From: Candidatus Hartigia pinicola
GTDB lineage: Bacteria; Pseudomonadota; Gammaproteobacteria; Enterobacterales; Enterobacteriaceae
Length of the DNA stretch: 64,000 nucleotides
Direction: 5' to 3'
Assembly: GCA_020541205.1 (NCBI GenBank)
Contig: CP048208.1
Location: 682,001-746,000, forward strand
In this document: piece by piece, positions 44,035-56,560 of the stretch
Numbering within the stretch: the stretch's first letter is position 1
Layout: each line of letters opens with the position of its first letter
Made by a program: the position numbers and the translations under genes
Notes under the pieces: generated by a model
The model's input: the letters and a program-made list of their open reading frames with translations, nothing else
What the model was told of the DNA's origin: nothing
Database searches by the model: none

Positions 44035-47000
44035 CTTTATTCCTTATTTTATTATAAATATATATTTTTATGGCAAGTGAGTTTAAAGATGCTAACTTAT
44101 GACAAAACAGATCGTGAAGAGTAAAAATAGTATTTTTATATAATAGTAAAATAATACATATTAAATTGAAAACTAAAAGTTTGTATTTTTGTACTGTTCT
44201 AAATTTTTATATTTGGTGATATCAACGATTTCGTTTAGCACATAGATATAGACTATCCATAAAGTTGCACTTGTATTACTATAATTTTTCACGTATTTCA
44301 TATATATAAATAATTGTATATAAAATAATATTTATCTAGAGATCTTTTTACATGTAAGATTATTTATTGCTACTGATATTTTGTTGGTTACACTTATAGT
44401 TGTTTACTACACTATATCATTTAATATTGGAAAATTTTTACTGTAATTGTAATTTTTTTAAGAGCTACATTTATATTCGTAAAGTTATATATACTGATTA
44501 ATTAAAAAAGTTGTATGAGCACTTGAGTTCTTGTTAATAATGGACGTTGCTAAATATATTTTCATTCTAGTTTTAGCGTACTGTGCTATATTTTTAATTC
44601 TACGTTTTGAAAGAGTAATATTATTTTATATTCATACTTTGAATATTACTAGTAGCATATTTTTTAGAACATGTTGTATTGTATATAAAGAAATATAAAA
44701 AATTTATAAGTATTTATATCTTTTAAATAAGTATTTATATCTTTTAAATAAGTATTTATATCTTTTAAATAAGTATTTATATCATGAGGTAAAAAATATA
44801 TATAAATATTATATTAACTTGACTTATTTATTACACTCTCGCATCAAAAAGTATGAATATAGAAGTATGTTTTGTAAAATTAATAAATTTACTTAATAAT
44901 AGTTATTTTATTTATAAATTCTGTTGCACTTAGTAACTTTTTATTACTTTTGATAAAATATTAATAATGTTAATTATTTTTAATAAAGAAAGTTTTTCGT
45001 TTTTAAAACGATATTTAATATTTACATTGTGCATATGTTAAATTCTATTAATCTTTATAGTGTTTTTTAGCTGACTACAGATTGTGTTGCTAAAAACTGA
45101 CTGTATGTGCTCTGATGTTAATATTAAACATCGTTGATATAAATTTTCCTTAGATTTTTTCAAGATGACTATTCATTGATTTCTCTTTATTGATTGATTT
45201 TAGTTTGCATAAATATATTAACTTATTTGAGTTTAAGCTTAAGTTTATTGTGCTGTAATCAAACCTCATAATGAAAATTTTTAGAATACCAATAAGTTTT
45301 GATTTTATTATCGTAAATTTAGAAAACAGTCTCTATAGTTTGAACTTAATAACAACTGCAAGCTGTAGATGTTAGCACTTAATTATTCAGTAATGCTATG
45401 TTTTCATACATTGTGTATACTCTTTTAGAGTAGAGATTATTCAAATGATTATTGATATTAATTTTGCAATTCTTAAACGAGATAAAAGTAGACACTAGTG
45501 ATGATTATTACTTATACAATAGATGGTTAGAAATTATACACATGATTACTTGAACGGCTTCTCTGTTCAACTAAACTAGAAAGACAGTGATTTTTACTTT
45601 TTGTAAATAGAAATGTATTACTGTTCAACGAAATTGTTTATAATACTTCGTGATTATAACTGATATAAATAATTAATTTCAGGTATTGATTAAAAAAATA
45701 GTTGCTTGTTTATTTTAAAACTGTCGGTAGAATTCTACGATTTATTTTTTAATAGATATTTATCTAGCCCATGAGCACAAGATAAAGTTTTTGTTATTAT
45801 AATAGTGGTTGAACGTCTGTTTAAAATTTTATTTATTTTACTTAAAATATATGATTTTGTATAATTTGAAAATTTATATATTTTATTTTATTTTTTTAAG
45901 ATTTAAGAAAATTTAAGTATATATGTGTTCAACGCTTATTTTATGGTTATAATATCTTCATTGCTTAACTATTACTCACTAAATAGTTGTTGTAATTATT
46001 TTAATAATGAATAAATTGAATGCATTACAATTTCTATTAGATAATCATAAATCATGATCAATGCATTGCACGCTCATTCATAAAATATAGAAGTATATAA
46101 AGACTTACCTTTTTTCCTTTTTTTACTTATTTTATTGAGAGTTAATAATGTTGTTTATATTTGTAAGTCATTGTTTTAAAAATTAAATATTATTTTGTTG
46201 TTTTCAAAAAATACTAATGTATTGCTTCGATGTATGTATAAGTTAATCTATATATCATAGCTGAGTTCAATATTATTTTCTTTTAACTGTATTAAATTCT
46301 TCTGCAGAAGGTAAGTATATATTTATATATTTTTCTGACTAAAAAATAGATTTGGAGATTGTCCTATTCCTATAACCGGGTTTCTTTAATTTTACTATAC
46401 TTACAGTGATAACAAGTATGATATTATATATTCATGACACATTATACTAATTTTTTGATAATGTGTAACCATGTTCAGGGTTTCTGGTGATATTTATGAA
46501 ATTATGACTATACTAAATAGTATAAATCAATTCAATTATGCGCTGAACTGTGTGTTCAAAAAAAAGTACTTAAGAAAAAGTGTCTAAATTTTTTGCGTTT
46601 ATATTAGAAAATGTAGAGTAGATATATTATTGTTCAACATGTTTAAATATATAGCTTTAGATTGATTGATTTTTGTGTAAAAAATTTTTTAATTTACTGA
46701 GCTTCAGTGTCTAACTAAACACTGTTATGAACTTTAGTGTAATTATTTTTATTTGACTATTTGCGGTGTCTTTTAATGCAATATTTTAATTAAATTATCA
46801 TAATATAATATGTAGTTTTTTAGTGTCATTAAGATAATCTATGATCATTTACTTTTATAATTGGTTTTATAATAACAGCGTTCTAAAGAAAAGATTATGT
46901 AAATCAAAAAATATAAGATAGTAAAAACGACTATATTTTAAATACCAACAAAGGCTTATGTTTAACTTTAAGTACTAATAACAAAAATAGATTTGAAATT

Positions 47001-48656
47001 TAATAATATACATCCTTTAATTTTAATGTCTGTAGTTTGTTAAATTATTTTTATTTACTTAATAGTGAAGATATAATTTTATTATTATAAAGGAGGTTTT
47101 TATTGTATTATAAGACTAACTGTAATAAATACATTAAGCTTAATTAAAAGTAGTTCTTTCAAGTGTATTTAAGAAAATGAATGAAAATTGATTGAGAGAT
47201 TTTATGTAAGTACAACTAAAGACATACCATCTCAAAGAATTTTAAATGAATATTAAAGCGCATTCACTCAGTTTTTTAATGTAGGATATGCATTCTCGTG
47301 AGAAAATTATTCTAGAGTATTAAATGACATGTAAAAATTGATAGTGTAAAAATGAAAGTGCGTTTTATATAAATTCAGAAAGTTTTTAAGTTTATTTAAT
47401 GGTATTGATTTTTTTATTGTATTATTTACTAATACACAACTCGAAGTTGGTTTTAATATGAAATTTTGTTATATTATCTGAATAATAAAATTATATTTCT
47501 GAACTACATTTAATTAGTAAATCATAATGAATGAAGTATTTGGATAGAAATTGAGTTATAATAATTGCCATGTTTTATCGCGTAATGCGTTTGATATAAA
47601 AATAATGTTTAATATCGTATATCTTGTAAAAAGTTGTGTATGAAAAGAAAGTGTCTTGCCTATGTTAGGTGAGTTTACACATAAACAACTTAACTGTACG
47701 GAGTATCATTGCTGCTATTATGTGACGTAATATATTAGAAAGTTTGAAAAGCGATAATTGTAATTAAGCTTGCACAGTAAAGTACATGATCAAGGGTTTG
47801 GTCTTAATCGAGTCAACACTTATAGATTTTTAATATATATTCAATTTATTAAACTATGATGGCTTGATTTTAAAATTAAAGTTGTTCATAATAATAATTT
47901 TCCTGTAAGTCTTCTAAAAATAAGATACTTAAAGCCTAGTTGCATCAATATTTAGACAACTATTAATAGATTCATTGATTTATATGACAGTAAAAGTATT
48001 GTTGTTAACACGTCATTCAAACAATGCACTTGTCAAGTTTTTATAGTGTATTCTAGATAAAAAGCAACACGTTAGTTTAACAGATTTTACACTAAAAAAT
48101 TAATTATTGCATTTAATCGTGCTAAAATAATTAGTTAAATTTTCTAGATTAAAGGATATTATTATTTTAATAATATAAGATATTTCACATTGTTATCAGT
48201 TGCAAGATGTAGTGGCGTACGAATAATGGTTCAGGTTTATAGTTTATTATAAGTATTTTTTTAATATTTATGTATAATTCTCACTTGTTTTGAGATAGTT
48301 ATTTAATTTTTGTCAATGATTAATGAGCTTGCATTGTGTGATTAGTATGAGTGAAATGTAGAAATTAAATAAAATTTTAAAACAATCTATTTTTGAAATA
48401 CTGTTTCAGAAAATTTATATTTTTTGTAAAAATATAGATTTTTTTATAAAGACTGAGTTATATGAAGAGTATTTTAATAAGAATAGATCAATATATATCC
48501 TAAAATGAATGATTTAAATATATTTGTAATACTTCAAGTTTCCTCATGGTTGTAGGAATTATATTTTTGTGTTTTTCATATAAGTTTATGATATCTAATG
48601 TATACGATATCTTAAATGATGTTTGTTATATTAACAATAAAACTAAGAAGATATAT
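44035..48656. other. 4.6-kb decayed region between pgl and agp
   Basis: A+T-rich, stops in all frames, no recognised gene remnant and no RNA gene. It contains a 21-bp tandem repeat (44708-44783). The agp promoter must lie near its right end; no clear box was identified. Confidence 0.5.
44708..44783. repeat. 21-bp unit repeated 3.6 times
   Basis: AAGTATTTATATCTTTTAAAT is repeated exactly at 44708-44728, 44729-44749 and 44750-44770, with a 13-base partial copy to 44783. The unit length is two helical turns. It lies in non-coding DNA upstream of pgl (670 bases from its start). Confidence 0.97.
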
Positions 48657-49907
48657 ATGAAAGCTAAGATCGTGGCTTTATGGTTGTTTATTTTTATGTT
48701 AACACCGACATCATCAGTACTTGCTAGTACAGATAATGTAGAAGACATGCAACTTAAACAAATTTTACTCTTTAGTCGTCATAATTTACGTACTCCTATT
48801 GTAAGTACGTCTGTTTATAATGAAATCACCGATAAGAAATGGCCAGTTTGGGATGCTAAATGTGGTCATCTTACAACGAAAGGGGGTGTGCTTGAAGTGT
48901 ACATGGGGCACTATTTTAGAGAATGGATTAATCAAAATAAATTATTTTCTGATGAGATCTGCCCAATAAAAAATAAAGATTTTTTTGTATATACTAATAG
49001 CTTACAAAGAACTATTGCAACAGCGCAATTTTTTATAGCAGGTGCATTTCCAGGATGTTCGATAAAAATTCATCATCGGTCTAAGATAGATACAATAGAT
49101 CCTCTTTTTAATATGATCGTTACAGATGACAGTGTAGAATTTAAGAGAAAAGCATTATTAGCGATGAAGAAACATTTTCAAGCACTTCATTTGCAGTCTA
49201 GTTATGATGAACTAAACCCGATTCTTAATATTAAAAATTCGAAAAAATGTCATATTGATCAGTTATGTAACCTATCATTAAAAGATAACAACTTTATTAT
49301 TAAAAAGAATCAAGAACCAAAAATTTTAGGATCATTGCAAATAGCTAATTTTTCTATAGATGCAATTAACTTGCAATATTATGAAGGATTTCCTCTTGAT
49401 CATGTTGGGTGGGGAAGAGTTGATACTGCAAATAAATGGAAAAAATTAAATATATTGAAAAATAGTTATCAAAAAATATTATTCTCTCCTAAAATTATTG
49501 CAAAGAATGTTGCTCATCCTTTATTAAGTTACTTTGAAAAAAATTTCACCTCTGTCAACATAGGTAATACTGCGAAGTTTATTATGTTAGTGGGTCATGA
49601 CTCAAATATAGCATCAATTATGTCAGCTATGAATTTCAATCCATATAAGCTGCCAGGGCAATATGAGAATACACCTATTGGTGGAAAATTGCTTTTCCAA
49701 CGTTGGTATAATAAAAAAGATAAAAAAGAATATGTAAAAGTAGAATATGTTTATCAAACGGCTGATCAGTTAAGAAACAATAGCTATTTATCTTTACAAA
49801 AACCACCAAAACATATTACATTAGAGATGAAAAACTGTCCAATTAATACAAATGGCTATTGTGCTTGGAAAGATTTTCAAAAAGTTATACAAGCTGCATT
49901 AAAGTAA
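48657..49907 (+). CDS. agp: periplasmic glucose-1-phosphatase / inositol phosphatase
   Basis: Histidine acid phosphatase that releases glucose from glucose-1-phosphate and dephosphorylates phytate in the periplasm. I set the start at ATG 48657 (416 residues, E. coli 413) because a signal peptide then begins at once (MKAKIVALWLFIFMLTPTSSVLAS); 37 extra in-frame residues upstream have no counterpart. The catalytic SRHNLRTP motif (about 40-47) and the distal GHDSNIAS (about 318) are intact, as are TTKGGVLEVYMGHY, NSLQRTIATAQFFI and the paired cysteines. Isolated on both sides. It is notable that a scavenging periplasmic phosphatase survives in a genome shedding envelope genes. Confidence 0.95.
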   Translation: MKAKIVALWLFIFMLTPTSSVLASTDNVEDMQLKQILLFSRHNLRTPIVSTSVYNEITDKKWPVWDAKCGHLTTKGGVLEVYMGHYFREWINQNKLFSDEICPIKNKDFFVYTNSLQRTIATAQFFIAGAFPGCSIKIHHRSKIDTIDPLFNMIVTDDSVEFKRKALLAMKKHFQALHLQSSYDELNPILNIKNSKKCHIDQLCNLSLKDNNFIIKKNQEPKILGSLQIANFSIDAINLQYYEGFPLDHVGWGRVDTANKWKKLNILKNSYQKILFSPKIIAKNVAHPLLSYFEKNFTSVNIGNTAKFIMLVGHDSNIASIMSAMNFNPYKLPGQYENTPIGGKLLFQRWYNKKDKKEYVKVEYVYQTADQLRNNSYLSLQKPPKHITLEMKNCPINTNGYCAWKDFQKVIQAALK

Positions 49908-52900
49908 TGATAATGCTTGTGTTTCTGTTTATGTTATTTATGAAAAGCTTAAATATAAATCACATCTTTAAGATTATATGCTATTCTGAAAGAGCTAAAT
50001 TTAATAGACGATCTATTATTGAATTTAGAAATTTTTAGATATAAAGGTGAACATTTAGAAATTCAGTTATAATACTTGACGTTTCATAGCATTTAATTAC
50101 TGGCATAATTTTACTTATAAAATACATGCAACTTGAATGATAGTTAATATGTTAAAATACTAATTTTATCAATAAATATTGATTTAGAGGATTTTAAGAA
50201 AATAAATTATTGCGATATTATTATCACATGCATAGGTATTAGAAAGTATGAAAAATAATCTAATCAGTGATAATTGAGTTTAATGGAACGCATTGTCATT
50301 ACTCATTTTACATAAGAAAGCTCAGGGGAAAATTTATTTAGTATTTGTATAAAATAGCTAAATAATAATTTTAAACATACAATCTGAAAATAAATATGTA
50401 AATGTTATTTACTGATTTTTTATTTTATGATACTTGCTGTTAATCTAATATAAGTAAGAATTGTTTTAACGTTTGGAAATTTTATATTAAAAGTATATAG
50501 TGTATTGTATTGTGCTATATTAATAATACTCTCTAGTATATTATATATTGGATACTTTTATTTAAGTGTTGTATTTTATAATTATTACTTGTGAATATAT
50601 TTAGCATGCATATATGTGGTGGTATATATTCTAAAAGCCATTCTGGTGGTTTTTGCGTGCAAGATTATTTTGATTACTGTAATTGTATAAGATAATTTGC
50701 TTTTTATCGCGATATATTATTTTACAGCAACTGTTTTTAATTTTTTATTATAGTTTTTAAAAATTATGATCCGTTTTCTTGATATTTTATCTTGCTGCTT
50801 ATAACAACGATTCTAGTATTTAGTATTATTAACGCTGGTCTTTCCGACTATATTTGATGATTATTTTAGTAGATGTGATTTTATTTTTAACAGTTTTTCA
50901 TTTAAAGTGTACAATATTAATTTAAGGTACTTTTTCAGATAATTACTAGGAAATTATTCTTTACGATCAATTGATTTTTGGAATATACGATAGTAAACGC
51001 AACGATTTATATATATTACATTTTTGCAATGTGCGCTTGATTTATCTTGAGTAATAAAATTAAAATTTATTAAAATACTTTTAACGAATATCACTACTGT
51101 AAGACTGAGTTATCTTGAAAAGATATATGAAAATAATAATGTTTGAAAGTTTTTAATAGTATGTAAAACTTTATATTTCAAGATGAAATAAGATTGATTT
51201 TACTACTTTTAGTAATGATTTATTTATAGAGATAACTTAATTAAGTTGTACAATCATTATATATTATGAAGATATATTAAATATATCTGCAAAAAGATAA
51301 AGTATATTATATTAATATATATAGTGTTATATAAAATTTTTTGAAATTATTTTTATTTTATTTATTATATTTATTAGCAGTAATCTAATAAAATAATATT
51401 ATTAAAATAATTTTAGATTAAGGAAAATTATTTTAAGCTACAATACGATAGCTATAACAGATACTGTATAATTCATTATTAATATTATAATTTTAAAATA
51501 CATAATGTTTTATGACTATTAATTTTTTAAAAAATTTATTATGTATATCTTATAAAAATAAAATTTCTACAGTATAGTAACGTAGTTAATTAAATTTAAT
51601 GTTATATAAAATTTTATTTTTTAATCTGAATAATGTTCGCATTACTTAAAATTTAAGTATCAGTTTTAAGTAATTTGAAGATATGAATTATATATTTTAT
51701 TTAGGTGCATTGTATAGCTATTTAAAAAATGGATTGTTATAAATCAAGAAAGATTTTTTACTTTTCAAAATTATTTTAATTAACATAATAATTTTATATA
51801 TTACTAATTGGACTTTTTGTTTAAGAGATCTGATTTTTTGAGTTATATACACAAAATAAATGTAATTAAATTACATGAATATCAGTTCTTTTATTCGTCG
51901 AGTATTTTACGTTATAGTTATATAAACTTTAAATAAAATATTTTTAATTATTGATAAGCAGTTATCGTTTGAAGTATTTTAATTAAAATTTTATTAAAAT
52001 AGTGCTATGTTTAATATTATGTAGTATAGTGGTGAACATGAAATTTATTCTTTTTTATTCAAATTAATAATTTTTAATATGTATTATTATGATAAATGTT
52101 TCAGAACCATCATAAGAATTATTATTTTTATAATTTAACGCCTGTATTAATTTCGGTTTTATAGCTATAAAATTTTACTTACACTATTTAATCAATGATT
52201 GGTAAGTTGTCTCTTATTTTTAGCATAAGCATTGATAAGTTTATTTTTTAAATTTCATTGAACTTATCATAACAATATTTTCATTTAATAAATATTTATT
52301 TTAATATACTGTTTATGATTTACAAGCTGGATTTTTAATATAGTAATGTTTATGAGTATTTATATTAGTAGAATATAAGTCACTGTAGTTATAGGTAGTT
52401 GTAAAACAGAAAACAGTATGAACAATAATGTCAAAGGTTTTTATTAAGATCAATATCAATTTAGCTCTTGGATTTATTTTAAAATTTAATCAATGTCATA
52501 GCTTTGATTAACACTACTAAAATATATTGATACTGCTTTTATAAAAAACTGATAAGTTAATAGTCACTATGGCAACTGTAGGTTATGTATTTATCTTTTT
52601 TTATAGCAGAGCTAAATTTAGAGTAATTTAATAAAACGTACAAGAATTATTACACATTATATTTAATTAGCTCTTGATGCTCTAGTGTTAAATCTGTTTT
52701 ATCTTCAATTAGTTATACTACAAGATAGCTATCTTGTTATATCGTAATTATTTTTTCTATGTTATAAGAAAATCTTTTTTGAAGAAAAAAGAAGAATTAT
52801 AGAAATTTTATTAGTTTAATTACCTGAATTTTATGTTAATAATACAACATCTAAAATAATAATATCTTCTTTTTTCTGATGATAAAGTATTATATGAATA

Positions 52901-53791
52901 GTATGCTAAATTATTTTGTACTTTTAATTTAGCAAAAAACTTACTCACAAGAATAAGATGTTATAGAGATATGCATTGATTTTTCTACACTGAAGTTTTA
53001 ACATTCTAGTTGTCTAGGTATATTTGTTATTTAAAATAAATAAGGTTTATTTTACGTACTGAAACGAAATAAAAGTGGAGTTTATATTGCAATTTATAGA
53101 ATAAAGTATTAGAATATAATATATTTGATACGAGTTTTGTGGTCGAGATAAATCATCAATAATGATATAATATTAAACAAAGTAAAATATAATATACTTA
53201 ATCACGAAGAGTAACTAAAGAAATATTTTCCTCAGTAATGGAGCATTATTAATATTTTATTATTAATCATAATGACTGAGTATAATATGATGATGAATTT
53301 TAAATAACTACTGGTTTATCTGCTCCGTGAGTGTTGTGAAAAATTTTGTCAAGTATTAATGTTTTTTATTAAATATTATAATGCTACTGCTAAGTAACAA
53401 AACTATATTTTCTGAGAAAATATTTATGATTAGATTAGATAACTTATGTGCTTATGTGTTGATACTTGTGTATTAAATAAATGCATTTTCATAATTTGCG
53501 TTAATCTAGGAAAATAAGTGCATTATTTGTATAGATCATAACGAGATTTTGCTACTTAGTTTATACTATTTATGAATAGTGTTATTTTCAGTGTTTTATT
53601 ATTTTTTAAGTGTGTGTAGTACTAAATACTACAGTTTTTATATTAGATTACGAGAATGTCAGAATGTATTGTAATATTTTTAAAACATACTAAATAAATG
53701 TATAAAAGTATGTATTTTAAATACAATAGAAGATTTTGAAAAGAAATAAATTTTATGAATTATTTATTCAATTAATATTCTTGAAAGATTT
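49908..53791. other. 3.9-kb decayed region between agp and the art fossil
   Basis: No intact gene and no assignable remnant. One minus-strand frame near 52665-52720 (EDKTDLTLEHQELIKYN) looks protein-like, but I cannot assign it to a family. Confidence 0.45.
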
Positions 53792-54510
53792 ATGTCTTTA
53801 CTGATTAAATCAATATATTATTTGTAAGTATCAGTATTCAATTAAAAGTTAAAATTATTTCTATCGAATTAATCAAGCGCTGTTTAATATTTACTTAAAT
53901 TATGAGCTTAAAGAAAGCATTATCTTATTTTGGGGTATGCGATTCAAGTAAGAGTTTTTGAGTATGTGTATTAAGTTTATTAGCAGTACCACGTTTCAGT
54001 CCAGTTTAATATAGTAAATTAAGAATTAAATTTCTTTCATTCTTTTAATGAGTAAGATATTCACATCATTCTCTAAAATGTTAGCGTGGTTTTTAACAGG
54101 ATAATTTATGGTCTTATTTAACTATTATAAATACTTTTATTGCAAAGTTTGGTTATGTATTAAAACTGTCGTACAAAAAAACTAAGTTAAAAAGTAAAAT
54201 TTATTAAAACTTTTACTTTTTAATTTAGTTTTCTGGTCGTTTTTCTATATGATGAAACCATAGGTTTTATTATATAATAAACTCACTCCTGTGTTTGACT
54301 CTTAAATTACTGAACAAGTTATTGATGTTATTCTTGAATTATCAAGAGAAGAAGCTATAAAAATTACTATTATTCAAACAGTTGAAGTAGTGTGTCAGTT
54401 TTCATTACCGTATAGTATACGTAGAAAATAGTTATATTATTTAGTGAGCAGATTCAAATTATTTTTAGAACTTTAAGTTAAATAATTTTTAAACTATGTC
54501 TTTCATTAAT
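53792..54510 (+). pseudogene. artP: artP (arginine ABC transporter ATPase) remnant
   Basis: ATG at 53792 reads MSLLIKSIYYL, parallel to MSIQLNGINCF. The Walker A region is still alignable without gaps: ALSYFGVCDSSKSF (53910-53950) for TLVLLGPSGAGKSS, then CVLSLLAVPR for RVLNLLEMPR. Near 54308-54370 ITEQVIDVILELSREEAI parallels ITAQIVSIIRELAETNI, and IIQTVEVVCQ parallels IVTHEVEVAR. Stops occur throughout and the Walker A glycines are lost. The span of about 720 bases equals the intact gene. It is the first gene of a fossil artPIQM operon. Confidence 0.85.
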
Positions 54511-54522
54511 AGGATATTAGTA

Positions 54523-55155
54523 ATGAGAATATTCTCTACGTTACTTATTTTTATTATTATTTCCCAGCACCGCGCCTTATTTGCCACTGTATGAAAAAAG
54601 AAACCCTTCGTTTTTGTATAGAAGCAATTTATGCACTATTCAAATAGTTTGATAAAATAATAAAATTGTTAGTTTTTAATATTCATCTTTCAATGCTGTT
54701 TATAAAAAATGCATGCAACTTGTAGATTTACTCACTAATTTTTTGATATATTCATTCTTAGTCTAAAATTTTATCGTTTTAACGCATTGATGTCAGGTAT
54801 AGACATTAACTCTAAAAGATTCGCGTACAAAACAATATTAATCATTAGAAATATATACTAGAAAAATGATAACTGTTTTTATGCAGATTATTAATCAGAA
54901 ATTCTTGATTTACAAAGCGCTCATATTGCTATATTTTATATAGCAGTTACTAATAATTGGTTTAATATTATAATTAATAAAAATTTATCATAAATAAGTG
55001 AGAAAATAACAGATCTAGAGTATTTTGGTATTTGTCTAAATATTACTGTTCGAAAAGATACTAAAGAGTTATTAAATAAAATAAATACAGACTTAAAAAA
55101 TAAAAGTTTGTGGTATTTATAACGTTACTTACAAAAATGATTTAAATATCAATTG
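54523..55155 (+). pseudogene. artI: artI (periplasmic arginine-binding protein) remnant
   Basis: ATG at 54523 starts a signal-peptide-like MRIFSTLLIFIIIS. After a frameshift 54600-54690 reads ETLRFCIEAIYALFK, a stop, then FDKIIKLLVFNIHL, colinear without gaps with ETIRFATEASYPPFE and IDANNQIVGFDVDL. The C-terminal block at about 55010-55110 reads ITDLEYFGICLNITVRKDT then KELLNKINTDLKN, matching VTDKDYFGTGLGIAVRQGN and TELQQKLNTALEK. The middle is eroded. The ETIRFATEA-type start favours artI over artJ. The periplasmic protein would deliver arginine to ArtQM. Confidence 0.88.
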
Positions 55156-55164
55156 ATATTGTTA

Positions 55165-55881
55165 ATGAATGACTTTCTTTTTTTTACAATCGTTATAAGT
55201 TGAGCTGTTAGTATTATTGTTTCTATTTTAATACTGTCTTTCATCTTCTCCATCCTATTTACTGTTGTGGAGTCTGTTTTCTTTACATCTATAAAATTTA
55301 GGGTATTGTAGGTAACACTAGTTCGTGGTTTATTTGAATTATAATGCTGCTATTGATTCATTTTAACATCATGTACCTTGTAAATATTTTTAGTGACATG
55401 ATCTCTATTAATCTTAGCTTTCTGAAAATGAAATTAAAAATTGAACTTAGTATTTTTTTTGATACTAAGGATTTGATTTGTGATTTTTTTTATGGTGTAA
55501 CTATTTTAGTACTGATATATGCTGCTTATTCTTCGTAACTTTTTTTTAAGAGATATATTCAATTCTTGTCTTGTAAATCATGAAACGAAAGTATGTTTTC
55601 TGAACTTAATAAACGGATTATTTTTTGCTTTATTATGCATAAATATTTTGTCATACATGATCAGTATTGGTTAACTAATAATTAGTATTACTTCAAGGTG
55701 TTGCATGAGTTTTTTAATGAGAATTACTGATTACAAATTACATACTTTAATGATTGGTAATCAAATAGATGAATCTGGTAGTTGATATATTATTATTGCG
55801 TGAATCTATCGTATAATTACCTTGTTAAGCCAGGTTATTCTAAAAGGAATTACAATTAAATATAATATGGTTTAAGCAAGG
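55165..55881 (+). pseudogene. artQ: artQ (arginine ABC transporter permease) remnant
   Basis: ATG at 55165 reads MNDFLFFTIVIS, parallel to MNEFFPLASAAG, and continues ungapped through FSILFTVVES (AMFFAVWES) to VTLVRGLFEL (VTILRGLPEI). The small open frame 55344-55538 is its central part: FFYGVTILVLIYAAYSS aligns with FLCGVIALSLLYAAYAS. The C-terminus at about 55805-55855 reads IYRIITLLSQVILKGI against IYLVITLLSQYILKRI. Stops interrupt at least five places. One of the two membrane subunits of the arginine importer. Confidence 0.9.
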
Positions 55882-55890
55882 TTTATTGTA

Positions 55891-56560
55891 ATGAACGATA
55901 TAATTTTTGATAAACTTAAGTTATCAATGAATTCATTCTTAATTTTGAACGAATTGTTTATTGCATTTATTGTTGTATTATTTATTTTAAGTGTATCTCT
56001 TACAATTCTTATGTTTGTCAAACGGTTAATGTTTATATTAGGTGATATATAAAGACTTTATTACTAGTACAGTTTTTAATTTCTCATGACTGAAATCAAT
56101 TTAAATCGCTGCACAATAGCTCTACTCTGTGTTATGGCATTTTCACATCGTAAAAATCTGTTATTAGAACATTTCTTTTTAATGGTACAATGTACTTAGC
56201 ATGACTTTTCCATAATACAGTAAAAAGCTATCTAACCAAAGTAATGGTAAGGTTGACAAGTATTAGATATGTTTAAAATACAAGCAATGCGAATTATTCT
56301 ATCTTATGCATTAAAATGTGTTTTTTATTTTATTCAAATGAATGATTGTGATATTTAAAAGTAGCTCCCTTCATCAATATTTATCACAATTATGTATATT
56401 ATGGACCATAGTGTCAGGTATTCAGATAAAATTGGATGTAATAATTTACGTAGAAGAAAAAAATTGTGTATCTTGTAATAAATGCTCTTGGAATAACCAT
56501 TATATATTTGATTGAATATAAGACTCTTCTTTTCGAGAGAAAAACTAATACATTAAATTT
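55891..56560 (+). pseudogene. artM: artM (arginine ABC transporter permease) remnant
   Basis: ATG at 55891 opens a hydrophobic frame of 53 codons, MNDIIFDKLKLSMNSFLIL, parallel to the ArtM start MFEYLPELMKGLHTSLTLT; the stretch FIAFIVVLFILSVSLTIL parallels LIVALILALIFTIILTL. Near 56110 CTIALLCVMAF resembles CALIALSLNSA. At 56337-56385 YSNE followed, one frame over, by IVIFKSSSL reproduces YSNEVVLVFKSTSL. The length matches the 222-codon gene. It lies 10 bases after the artQ remnant, completing artP-I-Q-M. Confidence 0.8.

Noticed and set aside
55344-55538. 64-residue open frame as an independent small gene
   Set aside because: It aligns with the middle of ArtQ and is flanked by further ArtQ similarity in other frames, so it is a pseudogene fragment.
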